A model generated the notes under the pieces. It was not told the DNA's origin. It saw only the letters and a program-made list of their open reading frames with translations, and made no database searches. The translations under genes were made by a program, and so were the position numbers. DNA of 64,000 nt, from positions 24,945,432 to 25,009,431 of the forward strand of contig NC_052505.1 of assembly GCF_014356525.2 (NCBI RefSeq), in the 5' to 3' direction. The DNA comes from Nilaparvata lugens. Its lineage: Eukaryota; Arthropoda; Insecta; Hemiptera; Delphacidae. Shown here one piece after another: positions 54,640-64,000 of the stretch (the first letter of the stretch is position 1; each line of letters opens with the position of its first letter).

Positions 54640-54742
54640 TACTATAGTCAGATCCACTTCATACTGTCAGCATTCCTAATATGAAGCAACAGCACTTCCC
54701 ATTCAACGAATGATGCCAGTCAGAAGTGGATCTTAATATAGG
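54640..54742. repeat. Hairpin MITE of the CTATAGTGAG family
   Basis: CTATAGTCAGATCCACTTCA then TACTGTCAGCATT is opposed by GCCAGTCAGAAGTGGATCTT then AATATAG. It lies ~140 bp from the purine tract. Confidence 0.75.
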
Positions 54743-54993
54743 AAATATATAGCTGGAAACAATATAAGAAATGCTGTATTCCCGTTTTGGACCGACGACC
54801 TTTCAAACTACGAGAAGTTATGTTATGGAAAATGCACACTAGCATGCTGATACATGCGTGAGTCATGACCGGCATAAATGTGATGTTGGTCTGCAATAAA
54901 ACTTGAACATCAAGCAGGTGCTTGCATTGTCTAAGCGGCCTTATTCAACATTTTAGCAGCATATTGAATAGTTTCACTACAGTATTATGAAAA
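54743..54993. other. No recognised feature
   Basis: Short non-coding spacer between a hairpin MITE and a larger foldback element. Confidence 0.35.
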
Positions 54994-55618
54994 GATGTTG
55001 TTGAATAAAAATGAAGCTGTTGATTGAGATTATTTATTGATAGTTCTGGGTCTGCATGTTTCCCTCCCCCAGTCATTTCAAATAGGTGATGTGTGATTTG
55101 TTGTATATTATTAATCTATCTAAATTTAAAACTATTTGTTTTATTCTGATTTGTATATTCAGATTGATGAGTTAGCGTATAAATTCAAATGGACATAACC
55201 TACATAATATTTGGACAATTCAAGACAAAATTGGGAAATTGAAGAAGTTTTGGGCGATAGCCTGTTTTTCTTTCCCGACTAATGTATTGTTTACTATATA
55301 CAATAAATAAATAATTATTGTATGATATGCAATAGATGAATAGATAAATGATCATTAATTCATAATTAATTATCAACAAGATGATTGAAGACTATTTGAT
55401 CAATAATTGATTTTTAGAAGGCTAAATGATGTACGGAGAGAAAATATTACACTCTAGATTGTATAATGAGTATTTAAATAATATATTTATTCATTCCTAC
55501 TTTATTCTGACAAATCCTATTTGAAATTAATAGGATAGGAAAACAGGCAGACCCAGAACTATAATATATCAATGAATCAATTGATCTTAATCAACAGCTT
55601 CATTTTTATTCAACATCT
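54994..55618. mobile_element. ~625-bp foldback element with degenerate terminal inverted repeats
   Basis: GATGTTGTTGAATAAAAATG then AAGCTGTTGATT and AGTTCTGGGTCTGC are repeated in reverse as GCAGACCCAGAACT, AATCAACAGCTT and CATTTTTATTCAACATC. Weaker pairing (ATTTCAAATAGG) continues inward. The interior contains a LINE-like tail. Confidence 0.75.
55195..55315 (+). mobile_element. LINE 3' tail nested in the foldback element
   Basis: Contains AAATTGGGAAATTGAAGAAG then TTTTGGGCGATAGCCTG, and ends TATACAATAAATAAATAA, the same layout as the tails at 3,886 and 36,770. Confidence 0.55.
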
Positions 55619-56310
55619 ATATCAGAATGTTTATTGAAGAAAGTCTATCCCAGAAATTTCATTCTAAGAAGATTAATTTTTTTTCAAAAAAACGTATCTT
55701 TACAGTATAGGCCTAGTATTTTTATAGTGGACGTAATTTGTGTTTGTTTCAGATTGTAGAAAAAAATGGACGAAGTGGGGAGGGGACTTCCTATTTCGGT
55801 TCTGTTCATGTAGTTCAATTTGTGATTTTGCTAACATCGGAAACGATTATTTTACAAGCCAATGAGCCTTCTCTAGATAGTTCAATACTATAAGAACATC
55901 AAGTACTGAGGTTTACTAGCATATACATCCTTCATTCATTAAAAATGTAACTTTGAGTATCATTCCGAATTCATCAGAATAAATTTCAATTTAAAGAATA
56001 TACGTTTTTCATTTCTCAATTTTTATTCTGCTTTCTGTGACGTTTTTCTAAACTGGGTTCACAGGAAAATGTTCACCTGCAATCGATTTTTCATCAGTTT
56101 CCACCAGAATTTCCCGCTCACCGATTGCTTTGTACCAACATTCCGAATCAGTTGCACACCATGTTCATTAGAAGCGATACAGCAACAGCTTGAAATAGAT
56201 TAACAAACGGTTTGGTCAAAGCATGACTGCAGCGTCCAATGGTCATTTCGAAAGCTACTATACGCTCTGCGGCGATACTATACAAAAGAAGGTAAATGAT
56301 TTTAGCGCTC
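55619..56310. other. No supported gene
   Basis: AT-rich. An ATG at 56,223 opens ~24 balanced codons ending at AAGAAG|GTAAAT, a passable splice donor, before the pyrimidine tract. No family similarity recognised. Confidence 0.3.
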
Positions 56311-56945
56311 TAAACCACCCTTTTATTCTCCTTCTCATATTCTTCCTCCACATCCTTACCTACTGCTCCTCCTCCTCCAACTCCTACTACTCCACATCAT
56401 CACCTACTTCTCCTATTCCTATTATCCATCCTCCTTCACCACTTCTTCTCCTACTCCACCTTACCCACGTTTTCCTTCATCTCCCCAAGCACCATAAACT
56501 GCTCCTCCACCTACTCCTCTTCCTTTTCCTATTCTTCCATTCTCCATTCTCCTCCACCACTTCTTCTTCTACTCCACCTTATCCACATTTCACTTCATCT
56601 CCACAACCACCATAAATTTATTGTTCCTTCCACTTCCCCCTCCCGCTTCTCCAACACCATTTTCTTCTTCTTCTCCTTCTCTTCATCCCATTCATTTTCT
56701 CTTTTTACCTCCTCCTTCTCCTATTCCAACTCTTCATCTTCCCCCAGTTCGTCCTCCTACTCCTACTCTTCCTCCTTCACTTCCACTCCTTCTCCCACTC
56801 CTACACCATTTCCTAATTCTTCTCCTCCTTTTCTTCATCCTATTCCTCTCCTCTTTTTACCTCCTGCTACTTTTTCTCCTATTCCAACTCTTCATCCTAC
56901 TCCGGCTCCTCCTCTTCAGCCTCCTCCCCTTCCCTCTCGCAGAAA
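56310..56945. repeat. Pyrimidine-rich tract (~640 bp)
   Basis: C/T-rich with more C than the other tracts (ctcctcctcc, ccaccttatcc). Diverged internal duplications are visible (CTTCTTCTCCTACTCCACCT near 56,440 versus CTTCTTCTTCTACTCCACCT near 56,561). Frames across it are Pro/Leu/Ser artefacts. Confidence 0.88.
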
Positions 56946-57425
56946 CACCGAGTTGCAAAGTAGTTGGACTGCAAACTACGGATGCTACATACACATATAT
57001 ACATATAAATAATATATATGCTACAACAAATACCGTACATACTATACATACAAACAGTTTGCAGCCAAATCAATTCCATGTGTCACTATCAGGTCTCCAC
57101 CTAACAATCAGACCCACAGAGAAGTCAACGTATATAGAATACTTGTTGCTTGTATAGGTATAGAGTGGTGCGGATAAAACGCATTTTCCAACGTAACATT
57201 GACACAGAACTCCACCTACGTTGTAGTGTTGGAAATACATTAGCGGAAAGACGTTGACGTTCCTAGCGTCAATGGAAAAAACTTCTTTCAGTGAGAATTT
57301 CAACATCATTATAAATAGGTTTAAATATCAACGTTCAACTTTCAACAAAGGATGTGTACATCTTGTATATATTCTTCAGAGTATAATATTCTGCTAGTAT
57401 TCATCACATTCAATTTTTTAATGTC
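56946..57425. other. No supported gene; imperfect palindrome near 57,180-57,245
   Basis: CATTTTCCAACGTAACA is loosely opposed by TTGTAGTGTTGGAAATAC. A 79-codon minus-strand frame (57,309-57,070) spans this palindrome and has no motif. Confidence 0.4.
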
Positions 57426-57518
57426 ACAAAGTGCCGGTTGCACTTGTACCGATTGGTTCTTGTACACTTAATCACGATTAAAATTTAACCGGCTTTAGTG
57501 CAACCGAGCCCAAGTATT
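57425..57518. repeat. Short MITE, internal-deletion relative of 63,711-63,868
   Basis: GTGCCGGTTGCACT is opposed by AGTGCAACCGAG. Between them GATTGGTTCT, then TTAATCACGATTAAAATTTAA, matches the right half of the element at 63,711-63,868. Confidence 0.6.
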
Positions 57519-58338
57519 CTAATAATATTGTATTATTCTATTTAAATACAAACAATCACAAATCATCTTGCTATAGCTAAAGTTTATTCATTAACTTTAG
57601 GTAACACATGAAGTGATCTTTACTCTCTTACTGAGGAGAGAAACTAGTTGAATCGTTGATAACCAAAACCGTTGATCAACTAGTGCGTTGAATCACTAAT
57701 ACATGTCGCAGTATATTCACCTAGAGCATGCAGTTACTATTTCCAGATCCATCATTAACAGAAACTTGGGCATTAGCGGATCTGGGAGCTGTTTCACTGG
57801 TATTAATTAAATCGTCTCACATGTTGACGGGATGTAGTTCAATTAGCAGTTCACCAAATTAGAGATGGAGTTTGTTTGAGAGTGGTAAGCATTTCAAACA
57901 AAACTAGCCTCAAATGTCATCACACACTTCCAATGATATTTCCGAGAATCTACTCTGTTTTACAGTATTTGTGATGCCAATATTGTAGTGCATATTTGAT
58001 ACAAATTCAACGTTGTCAGTATCAATGATTTAATGAAGCATCAAATAGTTTCCCTTGTTTTACTATCTTCAATGTGAATCAAGCTCATTATCATACATCA
58101 TTTTCGATTATTCATGATTGATATTCGCTAATGGGTAAAGGTTTATTTAGGGAGAAAGCGGGATCAAAACTCTACAGACAATAAATTATTCGTTTTACGG
58201 AATGAAATGACTAACTTGTAACAAACTCTTGTTTATTGAAATTATAAAAACTAGTTTATTGTGTTATAAGTAGATATCAAACTGAAACAGGGAGCAGCAG
58301 AATCTATTCGAGCCAACAGAGTTTAGATGGAGCCATAA
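57519..58338. other. No recognised feature
   Basis: AT-rich DNA without repeat partners or coding motifs. Confidence 0.4.
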
Positions 58339-58481
58339 GATTGGTAGTTGGCTGAACGTGGCAAAAGGCTGTCATTAGCCGAGACAAGACACACCTATCG
58401 TGGGCGGAGCTTCCCTACTACGGCGTGTCTTGTCTCGGCCAATAGAAGCCTTTCCCCTGACAGGTCACCCAACTATCATTC
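58339..58481. mobile_element. 143-bp MITE with GATTGGTAGTTGG ends
   Basis: The left arm (GATTGGTAGTTGGCTGA, AAAAGGCTGTCATTAGCCGA, GACAAGACAC) is repeated in reverse on the right (GTGTCTTGTCTCGGCCAATA, GAAGCCTTT, CAACTATCATTC). The loop contains GTGGGCGGAGC. Half of a second copy is at 25,935-26,040. Confidence 0.85.
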
Positions 58482-59135
58482 ATACGTCTTCATTCGCAGA
58501 ATATAAATTCGTTTATATTATCTTAAAATGTATGAATTCAATGCTACTTATTTTTATAAATAGAATTATAGTAACCTTTTTTAAAATTAATAAATTAAAA
58601 ATACATTATAATTTATATTATAATGTTCCAGTAATAATAGTAATAATTATATTATATTATAAATTCATTATGGATTCCCACCACCACATCACCTCGAGTA
58701 TATCAAGGACATTTTCTTCCTTTTTACCGGAGCATACAAGAATGAAAGTAAATTACTTTTTTTGTAGTTGAGAAAGTAAATTATTAAACTGGAGCATTGA
58801 CATAGCACAAAGATGATTTCAACTAGACAATTGCTTTACTTGCAGTACTATTCCACGCAGGACTCCGTAATACAGTGCTTTTCTAGCAACTTTTATACCA
58901 TGACAGTACTGAAATAACTTTTTCAGTTGCATCCTTTTCAGTGACAACACTTTTTCAGTATAAATCATTCGAAGTCCACAACAAACTACCAAAACTTGAA
59001 AGTTTTGCTTTAGACTAGATTGACACAGAAAGTTACAAAGGAAGTCACATTCAACCTGCGTGTCTTACAGAGCCAACGTTGGATTGAATCATAAAAACAA
59101 ACTTTCACGTACTTTACAGGCCTGATAGGGGAATG
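58482..59135. other. No supported gene
   Basis: AT-rich. The frame at 58,400-58,771 starts in the MITE and has no motif. Confidence 0.4.
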
Positions 59136-60240
59136 ACAGAAGGATGCAGAGGGAGAGTTGGAAGAGAAGAAGGAGGAGAAAGAGGTGAAGGAGGAAGAGG
59201 TGATAGAGTAGGAGGAGGAGGAGGAGTAGAAGGAGGAGAATTATTGTATAATATTTTATTACAGAGTGGTGAAGGTGAGGGGGGGTCTGCGCATATTACA
59301 CATAATGTCACCGGTTAGCGTGACCTATCGTCGTAATAATAATAATAACAATAGCTGAGACAACGAGTAAGCGTGCCCTGGTCCCCCAGTGGGTGTTCTC
59401 TTCGACATAAGGGAAAGGAAGGAGTGGTAGAGGCATCACGAAGAGAAGAAGAAGAAGAAATAGAAGAAGATAGAGAAGAAAAATAAGTATAAAATATTAC
59501 TGTACATTGAGTGAGAACAAAGAAAAAAAATGAAGATAGCAGAAAAATGGGCAACTTAGGAGAAAAAGGATAAAAATTAAGAATGAGAATTAAAGAAGCG
59601 AAATAGGAATAGAAGAAAAAGAGAAAAGGGGGGAAGAAAAAGTAGTAGTAGAAAAAGGGGGAGAAGAGGAAAGCGAAGACGGAGAAAAATCAGTCAATTT
59701 TTGAAAGAAAGAAAGAGATGGAGCGAGATGCTTGAGGATACTAGAAGAGAATAGAAGATATGGTAAGTGGACGAAAGGGTGGAAAGAAGAAAAATGGAAA
59801 GATGAAGAGAGAGCATGAAAAAAGAGGTTATAATCAAGTGAAGGTAAAAATAAGGAGACTGAAGGGAATAGAAAGATGATATGGAGAATGATACGAGGAT
59901 GTAGAAAAATTAGAAGAGGAGAAAGTAGAAAAGAAAGAAATAGGATGAGCAAAATACGATACGAAAAAACAGAAGAAAGTTGATTTGAAATATGTGTGAG
60001 GAGAACAAAGAATTGAAATGTTGAAAAGACATGAGGAGAAGGAGAAGTAATAAATTGGATTAAAGGAAAAATGAGAGAGGAAAAAATGTGAGAAAGTAAG
60101 AATTCAATATGAAAAACTATAGAAATCAAAACAGAACATTTAGTTGAAATTGGAGAGTCAAGTTGAGAGAGAACAGAAAAAGGAGAAATACAGTGGATGG
60201 AAAAAGAAGCTTAACCAGGAGGAATAAAGATAAGAAGTTG
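59135..60240. repeat. Purine-rich tract (~1.1 kb) with a mixed break
   Basis: A/G-rich plus strand, interrupted at ~59,240-59,400 by mixed sequence that includes a short (AAT)n. The 179-codon minus-strand frame (60,129-59,590) and shorter ones are Phe/Leu/Ser artefacts. Confidence 0.87.
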
Positions 60241-61015
60241 AAAAGAGAAACTACATCGTTGACAGTTGGAATTGGATAGGCAAACCATTTTCATTAGTTT
60301 CAAAGTTGCAGCACAGTTTTAAAGCGAAAAAATATCGCCGAAGCAGTGTCACGCTGCGAATAGACATCGCGTGAACAACAAACATTAAATACCTTAACTA
60401 AATTCGCTCACATACTAGAAGCCACAAACAAATTACCTCGCCCAAGTAATAAGAAATGAAATGTAATTGAAAATTTTACAGCTCGCGGTTCAATGCCTAG
60501 AAATAATGAGTTGTGATTGAAATTGATATGAACTACTTTCTAAATGTCTTGAAGAGTACCTACAGTAGGCCTACCTTATTGAAGTTTTGAGAGTAATATA
60601 ACAGAGTTATGCTTCATGCCTAGAAATGTGGGATAACCGACATCTTGAAGGAATTTGAAAAGCTTACGTCAATATAGACCACTTCTGCTACTGAGATAAA
60701 AATATTATACAGAAAGAGCATAAATAATTTATTATTGAAAACATTTCATCTATTAATAAAAAATAACAAATAGTATAAGTGCGCCTATTCTAGTGGCAAA
60801 CAGTGGTGTAGCTTCTATAATTTGTGATGACCTTCATAGAAACACAGTCAACTCAATAGTAGGGGTAACACAGGGTGACATCTTATTTTATACAAACTAT
60901 GATTTAAACTATTAAATCATAGTTTAAATATTGAACTATTCTATTTTTTCCTCGAGAAGGTTGCAGGAGTGAGTCAACTTCATTGGCCAACAAACATATA
61001 AAACCCACTTAAAGC
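60241..61015. other. No supported gene
   Basis: AT-rich. ATGATTTAAACTATTAAATCAT (60,899-60,920) is a small near-palindrome. Confidence 0.4.
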
Positions 61016-61017
61016 CG

Positions 61018-61756
61018 TAAATCACCATCCAAAAATCCATCTTACGTGTCATGAAAGGTGTGAGGAGAACCGAGCACTCATTCCCAATTTTCCAAATGTT
61101 TAATTTTTTACCATTGCGCTACATTTATGTTTTTAAAGTTTTATCTTCATTCTTTATCCAATCAGGAGATCGTGGAAGGCAATTGTACGAGGGTAATCAC
61201 TTATATAGCACAAGAAGTGCAACAAATAATCTTCTAAGGCCTCCTAAAGCTTACAACAACTTTTTTCAAAAATCTTTTGACTTTCTTAGTCCTAAACTGT
61301 TCTATAATGTGCCTGATTACATAAAAAGTGTTAACAGTATTCATTCATTTAAAAAACACATTTTCAAGTGGCTCCTTTTCTTCTCCTTCTGAAAATATTG
61401 AGAGTTTGTTCACTGTCATTGGTTAACTTTAATTTTAGTAACACATGAAATATTATTCTAATGCTTGAGTGGTGTGTGAATCTGTGCATGAATGCAGCAA
61501 TTGAAAAACCTTTTTTTACATGTAGGCCTAAGTTACTCCTACTTGCAAACAATTTTAATAATTAAGCAAGTAGTATTCCTTTTTTTGACATCTTGTTAGA
61601 TTAGTATACAATTTTGGATAATGTTTATTATTTATATCACAATGTAAAAAATTATGCGATGCTGTAATAGCTATTTACTGTTCATAATTGAAAAATTGTT
61701 TTGTTCAAATTATTGTAGCCTATTGATGTCAAAATAAAGAACCATTTGATTTGATA
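61018..61756 (+). pseudogene. Non-LTR retrotransposon 3' end: ORF2 C-terminus plus 3' UTR
   Basis: An open frame from the stop at 61,018 to 61,392 (visible Met at 61,051) contains FNFLPLRYIYVFKVLSSFFI, RSATNNLLRPPKAYN, FNVP-like FYNVPDYIKS and SFKKHIFKWL. These are the familiar order of words in the C-terminus of Jockey/CR1-type reverse transcriptases, where 'lfN.LP..ik' and 'FK..lk..L' close the protein. The copy is severely 5'-truncated. A 3' UTR follows, with AATAAAG at 61,735 and a short TTGATTTGAT terminal repeat instead of poly(A). The clade is uncertain. Confidence 0.7.
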
Positions 61757-62615
61757 AACTGATTTTAAAATGAATTTAAATGTTTTTGTGAAGTTGACTG
61801 GTGAAATCATTCAAATGTTATTTTCTAATTTACTAACTTGGGCAATAGTCTAATAGATAATGTTCCAGAAGCCACTATTCATCACCCACTCAAATGAATA
61901 ATGAAACTTGGAGTAGCTGAAGAAGTCCCATTTTATAAGCTGTTCTAATACGAAAGCAACATCAATTTATTCTAGTAACATCAAATTCAATCATTTCTGA
62001 AATCAGCGAAAAAATCCAAATTTAATGATGAACATCTAATTTATGACCCAGATTTTCGACAGGTATACTTTATCGAGAATATAGCGTTTTATCGAAAATG
62101 TTCGTGTCGGATCCTTATAGTGTAAGAACCTTAAGTTCCAAATTTCAAGTCATTCCGTTAACTGCGAGATGAGATATCGTGTACACAGACGCACATACAC
62201 TCGTATGTATAGTGACTGGACTAATTGGATAAAATACGATAATACGAAATAAAATTGATGAATCAAGGACATTTCATATAACGTGATAACGGGTTATGTG
62301 ATACTTTTCTATAAAGCGCATTTCCAAGTTATCGTTTGAAACTCTAGAAACGCAAGTTCCTTTTCTGACCCTAATATCATTCAATATGACATTTTCACTA
62401 ATGACTCAATTCAATAAAACAAAACCAAGTACTGAACTAAGTTTCAACCAAGTTGACAAAGTAATGGCTGACTACGGTTTCTTGGATTGGTCCCTTAATT
62501 TGAACAGATGAAACCGAGCTGGCCTGAGAAGATTTGCTCAAAGCAAAACGAACAAAATGAGATCAAGACGACAACGCAGAAAGGACTGAGTTTCAGTGAC
62601 TGAGCGCAAATTTCC
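61757..62615. other. No supported gene; isolated TIR motif at 62,206-62,225
   Basis: ATAGTGACTGGACTA matches the right end of the long-TIR element at 13,321-14,472, while the adjoining sequence does not, so it is probably a fragment or a diverged relative. Confidence 0.4.
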
Positions 62616-63115
62616 ACAAGCGGAACTTGGAGGAAAAAGAGGAGATTCAAATTGAAATAGAGGTTGGAGAAGGGGATGAAGAGGAGAGAGGATGAGAATT
62701 GATGAAAATGGGTTGAGAAAGGATAAAAGGAAGACGATGTAATAACGAAAAAGGAAAAGAGATAATTTGAGTGAAGTGAAAAATGTGAAGTATATATAAA
62801 GAGAAAAGGAGGAGGAAAAAATATTAAGAGAATAGAAAATGAGAGTGAAGAAGAAGGAGAATGAAAATCTGAAAATTATGAAAATAGAGAAGAAAATCGG
62901 TATACACCAAAAAAAGGAACCGAGAGACAAAGTAGTGGAAGAATAATAAGGAAAGGGGAATGAGATAGGATAAGTTGTGGAAGTGTAGAATTTGGTGAAG
63001 GAAGAGGAAAACAATAAAATAACAAGAGTAGCAGAAGAGAATGTAAAAAGTATGAGCGATGGCAAGAGAATGACATAAAGGGAGAAATTTAAGAAGGTCG
63101 CTGAAGGAAGAAGAT
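62615..63115. repeat. Purine-rich tract (~500 bp)
   Basis: A/G-rich plus strand (ggaggaaaaagagg, gaagaagg). The 175-codon minus-strand frame is an artefact of composition. Confidence 0.87.
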
Positions 63116-63710
63116 GAGCTCCAGTTTTTCTTATCCGCTCAAGACTCAGGGTATTAGATTTTTTTCATTCTTTTCTCTCGTCTGCCTGCAAGCAAATCCC
63201 TGTACAAAACACCTCACTCTCCTCCCTCCCTTCACTCAAACGAAATACACCAAACTCTGTACACCGCTAAAGAGGATTGCTTCTATTCCCAACTTAATAC
63301 ACAACAGACTACACAAAGGACTTCCCCTTATTTAGCTACCAACTCTGATACTGGAATGAGTTACAGGACAGAAGTTTCATGTTGTATTTCATCTAGTCTT
63401 ATCTACTTTATTATGTAGTCTATAAGTTGCAAACTAGTACAGTTTGGTTTCAAGATTGAAATACAAGAGTTTCAAGGGTTAAAGCTGTCTTAATACACAA
63501 GATATGACTCTCCTATTCATCTACCAACAGACCGACCCTAGAATAAATTACAGAAGTTTCATGCTGTATTTTAACAAGAAAACTAATATTCACAACAAAC
63601 TGCTGAGTAAGTAATTTTGAATAAGAATCCGAGATAAGTTCGGCTTCAAGAGTTTCAAAATATTTAAAAGGCGTCTATACATTTCACATTTCAGAATAGA
63701 CTCAGTTACA
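63116..63710. other. No supported gene
   Basis: Balanced then AT-rich DNA. acaggacagaagtttcatgttgtatttca (63,363) and acagaagtttcatgctgtatttt (63,551) are diverged copies of one phrase about 185 bp apart. A 73-codon frame (63,114-63,335) shows no motif. Confidence 0.4.
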
Positions 63711-63868
63711 AGGCCCCGTTTACAAAAAAACGTGTTAAATTTTAATCAAGATTAAATGCCACGAGTATCAAAAGACTTATTTAAGGAAAAGCATTCGTTG
63801 ATTGGTTCTCGTGGGTCGTGGCATTTAATCATGATTAAAATTTAACAAGGTTTTGTACAACTTGGCCA
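63711..63868. mobile_element. 158-bp MITE with GTTAAATTTTAATC inverted arms
   Basis: GTTAAATTTTAATCAAGATT then AAATGCCACGA is repeated in reverse as TCGTGGCATTTAATCATGAT then TAAAATTTAAC. The outermost GGCCCCG/TTGGCC pairing is weak. Related to 57,425-57,518. Confidence 0.8.
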
Positions 63869-64000
63869 AACTCATTTATTTAAACTCAATTTCATCTAGA
63901 ATAAATTTATTCACAACAAACAAATTGTTGGTGAAGGCTGGCTATTCTTGAATAAGTTGGAACCTAAGATATAGTTCAGTTTTAAGAATGGTTCTAAATG
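63869..64000. other. Window edge, no recognised feature
   Basis: AT-rich sequence to the end of the window. Confidence 0.3.

Noticed and set aside
56223..57157. Two Pro/Leu/Ser-rich frames of 130 and 178 codons
   Set aside because: Composition artefacts of the C/T tract; only the first ~24 codons were kept as a weak exon candidate.
59590..60129. A 179-codon minus-strand frame
   Set aside because: Purine-tract artefact, no family motif.
62538..63065. A 175-codon minus-strand frame
   Set aside because: Lies across a purine tract and encodes a low-complexity Phe/Ser/Leu string.
1..64000. tRNA, rRNA or microRNA genes
   Set aside because: No A/B-box-like tRNA pattern, rRNA block or well-known microRNA seed was recognised by eye. 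The many hairpins are better explained as MITEs. A covariance-model scan would be needed to exclude small RNAs.

Overview
This window looks like eukaryotic intergenic or intronic DNA that is dense in transposable elements, most likely from an insect. I favour a hemipteran such as a planthopper or leafhopper, but only weakly. The sequence is AT-rich, has no operon-like gene packing, and carries many palindromic MITE-like elements, non-LTR retrotransposon 3' tails, microsatellites and one large Ty3/gypsy-type LTR retrotransposon. I could not support a single host protein-coding gene. The species guess rests on the general look of the repeats and was not tested by any search.

The only long, convincing coding capacity lies in an LTR retrotransposon on the minus strand (41,553-53,400, about 11.8 kb). 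Read in its own direction (right to left) it has a 2.44-kb 5' LTR (53,400 to 50,961), a tRNA-Lys-like primer binding site, a leader of about 0.8 kb, a 679-codon gag, one UGA stop codon, an in-frame 1,211-codon pol (protease, RT, RNase H, integrase), about 1.2 kb of non-coding sequence, and a 3' LTR that matches the 5' LTR for about 1,647 bp at roughly 99% identity and then stops. Gag and pol share one frame and are separated only by UGA-CUA, the core of a known strong readthrough context, so pol is probably made by stop-codon readthrough. Both reading frames are otherwise intact, so the insertion is young.

The rest, region by region. 1-9 kb: AT-rich DNA, a nested hairpin, an interspersed repeat interrupted by a LINE tail, purine- and pyrimidine-rich tracts, and a decayed LINE reverse-transcriptase end. 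9-15 kb: palindromic elements, tandem duplications, a 1-kb purine tract, a 1.15-kb element with roughly 290-bp terminal inverted repeats, and a 265-bp MITE. 15-30 kb: further tracts, repeat copies at 18-19 kb, several hairpin MITEs, and two clusters of a GC-rich 94-bp palindromic repeat. 30-41 kb: a widely spaced inverted repeat pair, microsatellites, purine and pyrimidine tracts, a CpG-rich patch, a MITE with a nested LINE tail, and a tandem array one unit of which is split by a MITE. 41.5-53.4 kb: the LTR element. 53.4-64 kb: more tracts, MITEs and a LINE 3' end.

The strongest pattern outside the LTR element is the recurrence of long strand-asymmetric purine or pyrimidine tracts, from a few hundred bases to 1.3 kb. 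At least one contains a diverged internal duplication, and several lie near members of one hairpin MITE family. All boundaries of non-coding features are by eye and approximate to a few bases up to a few tens of bases.
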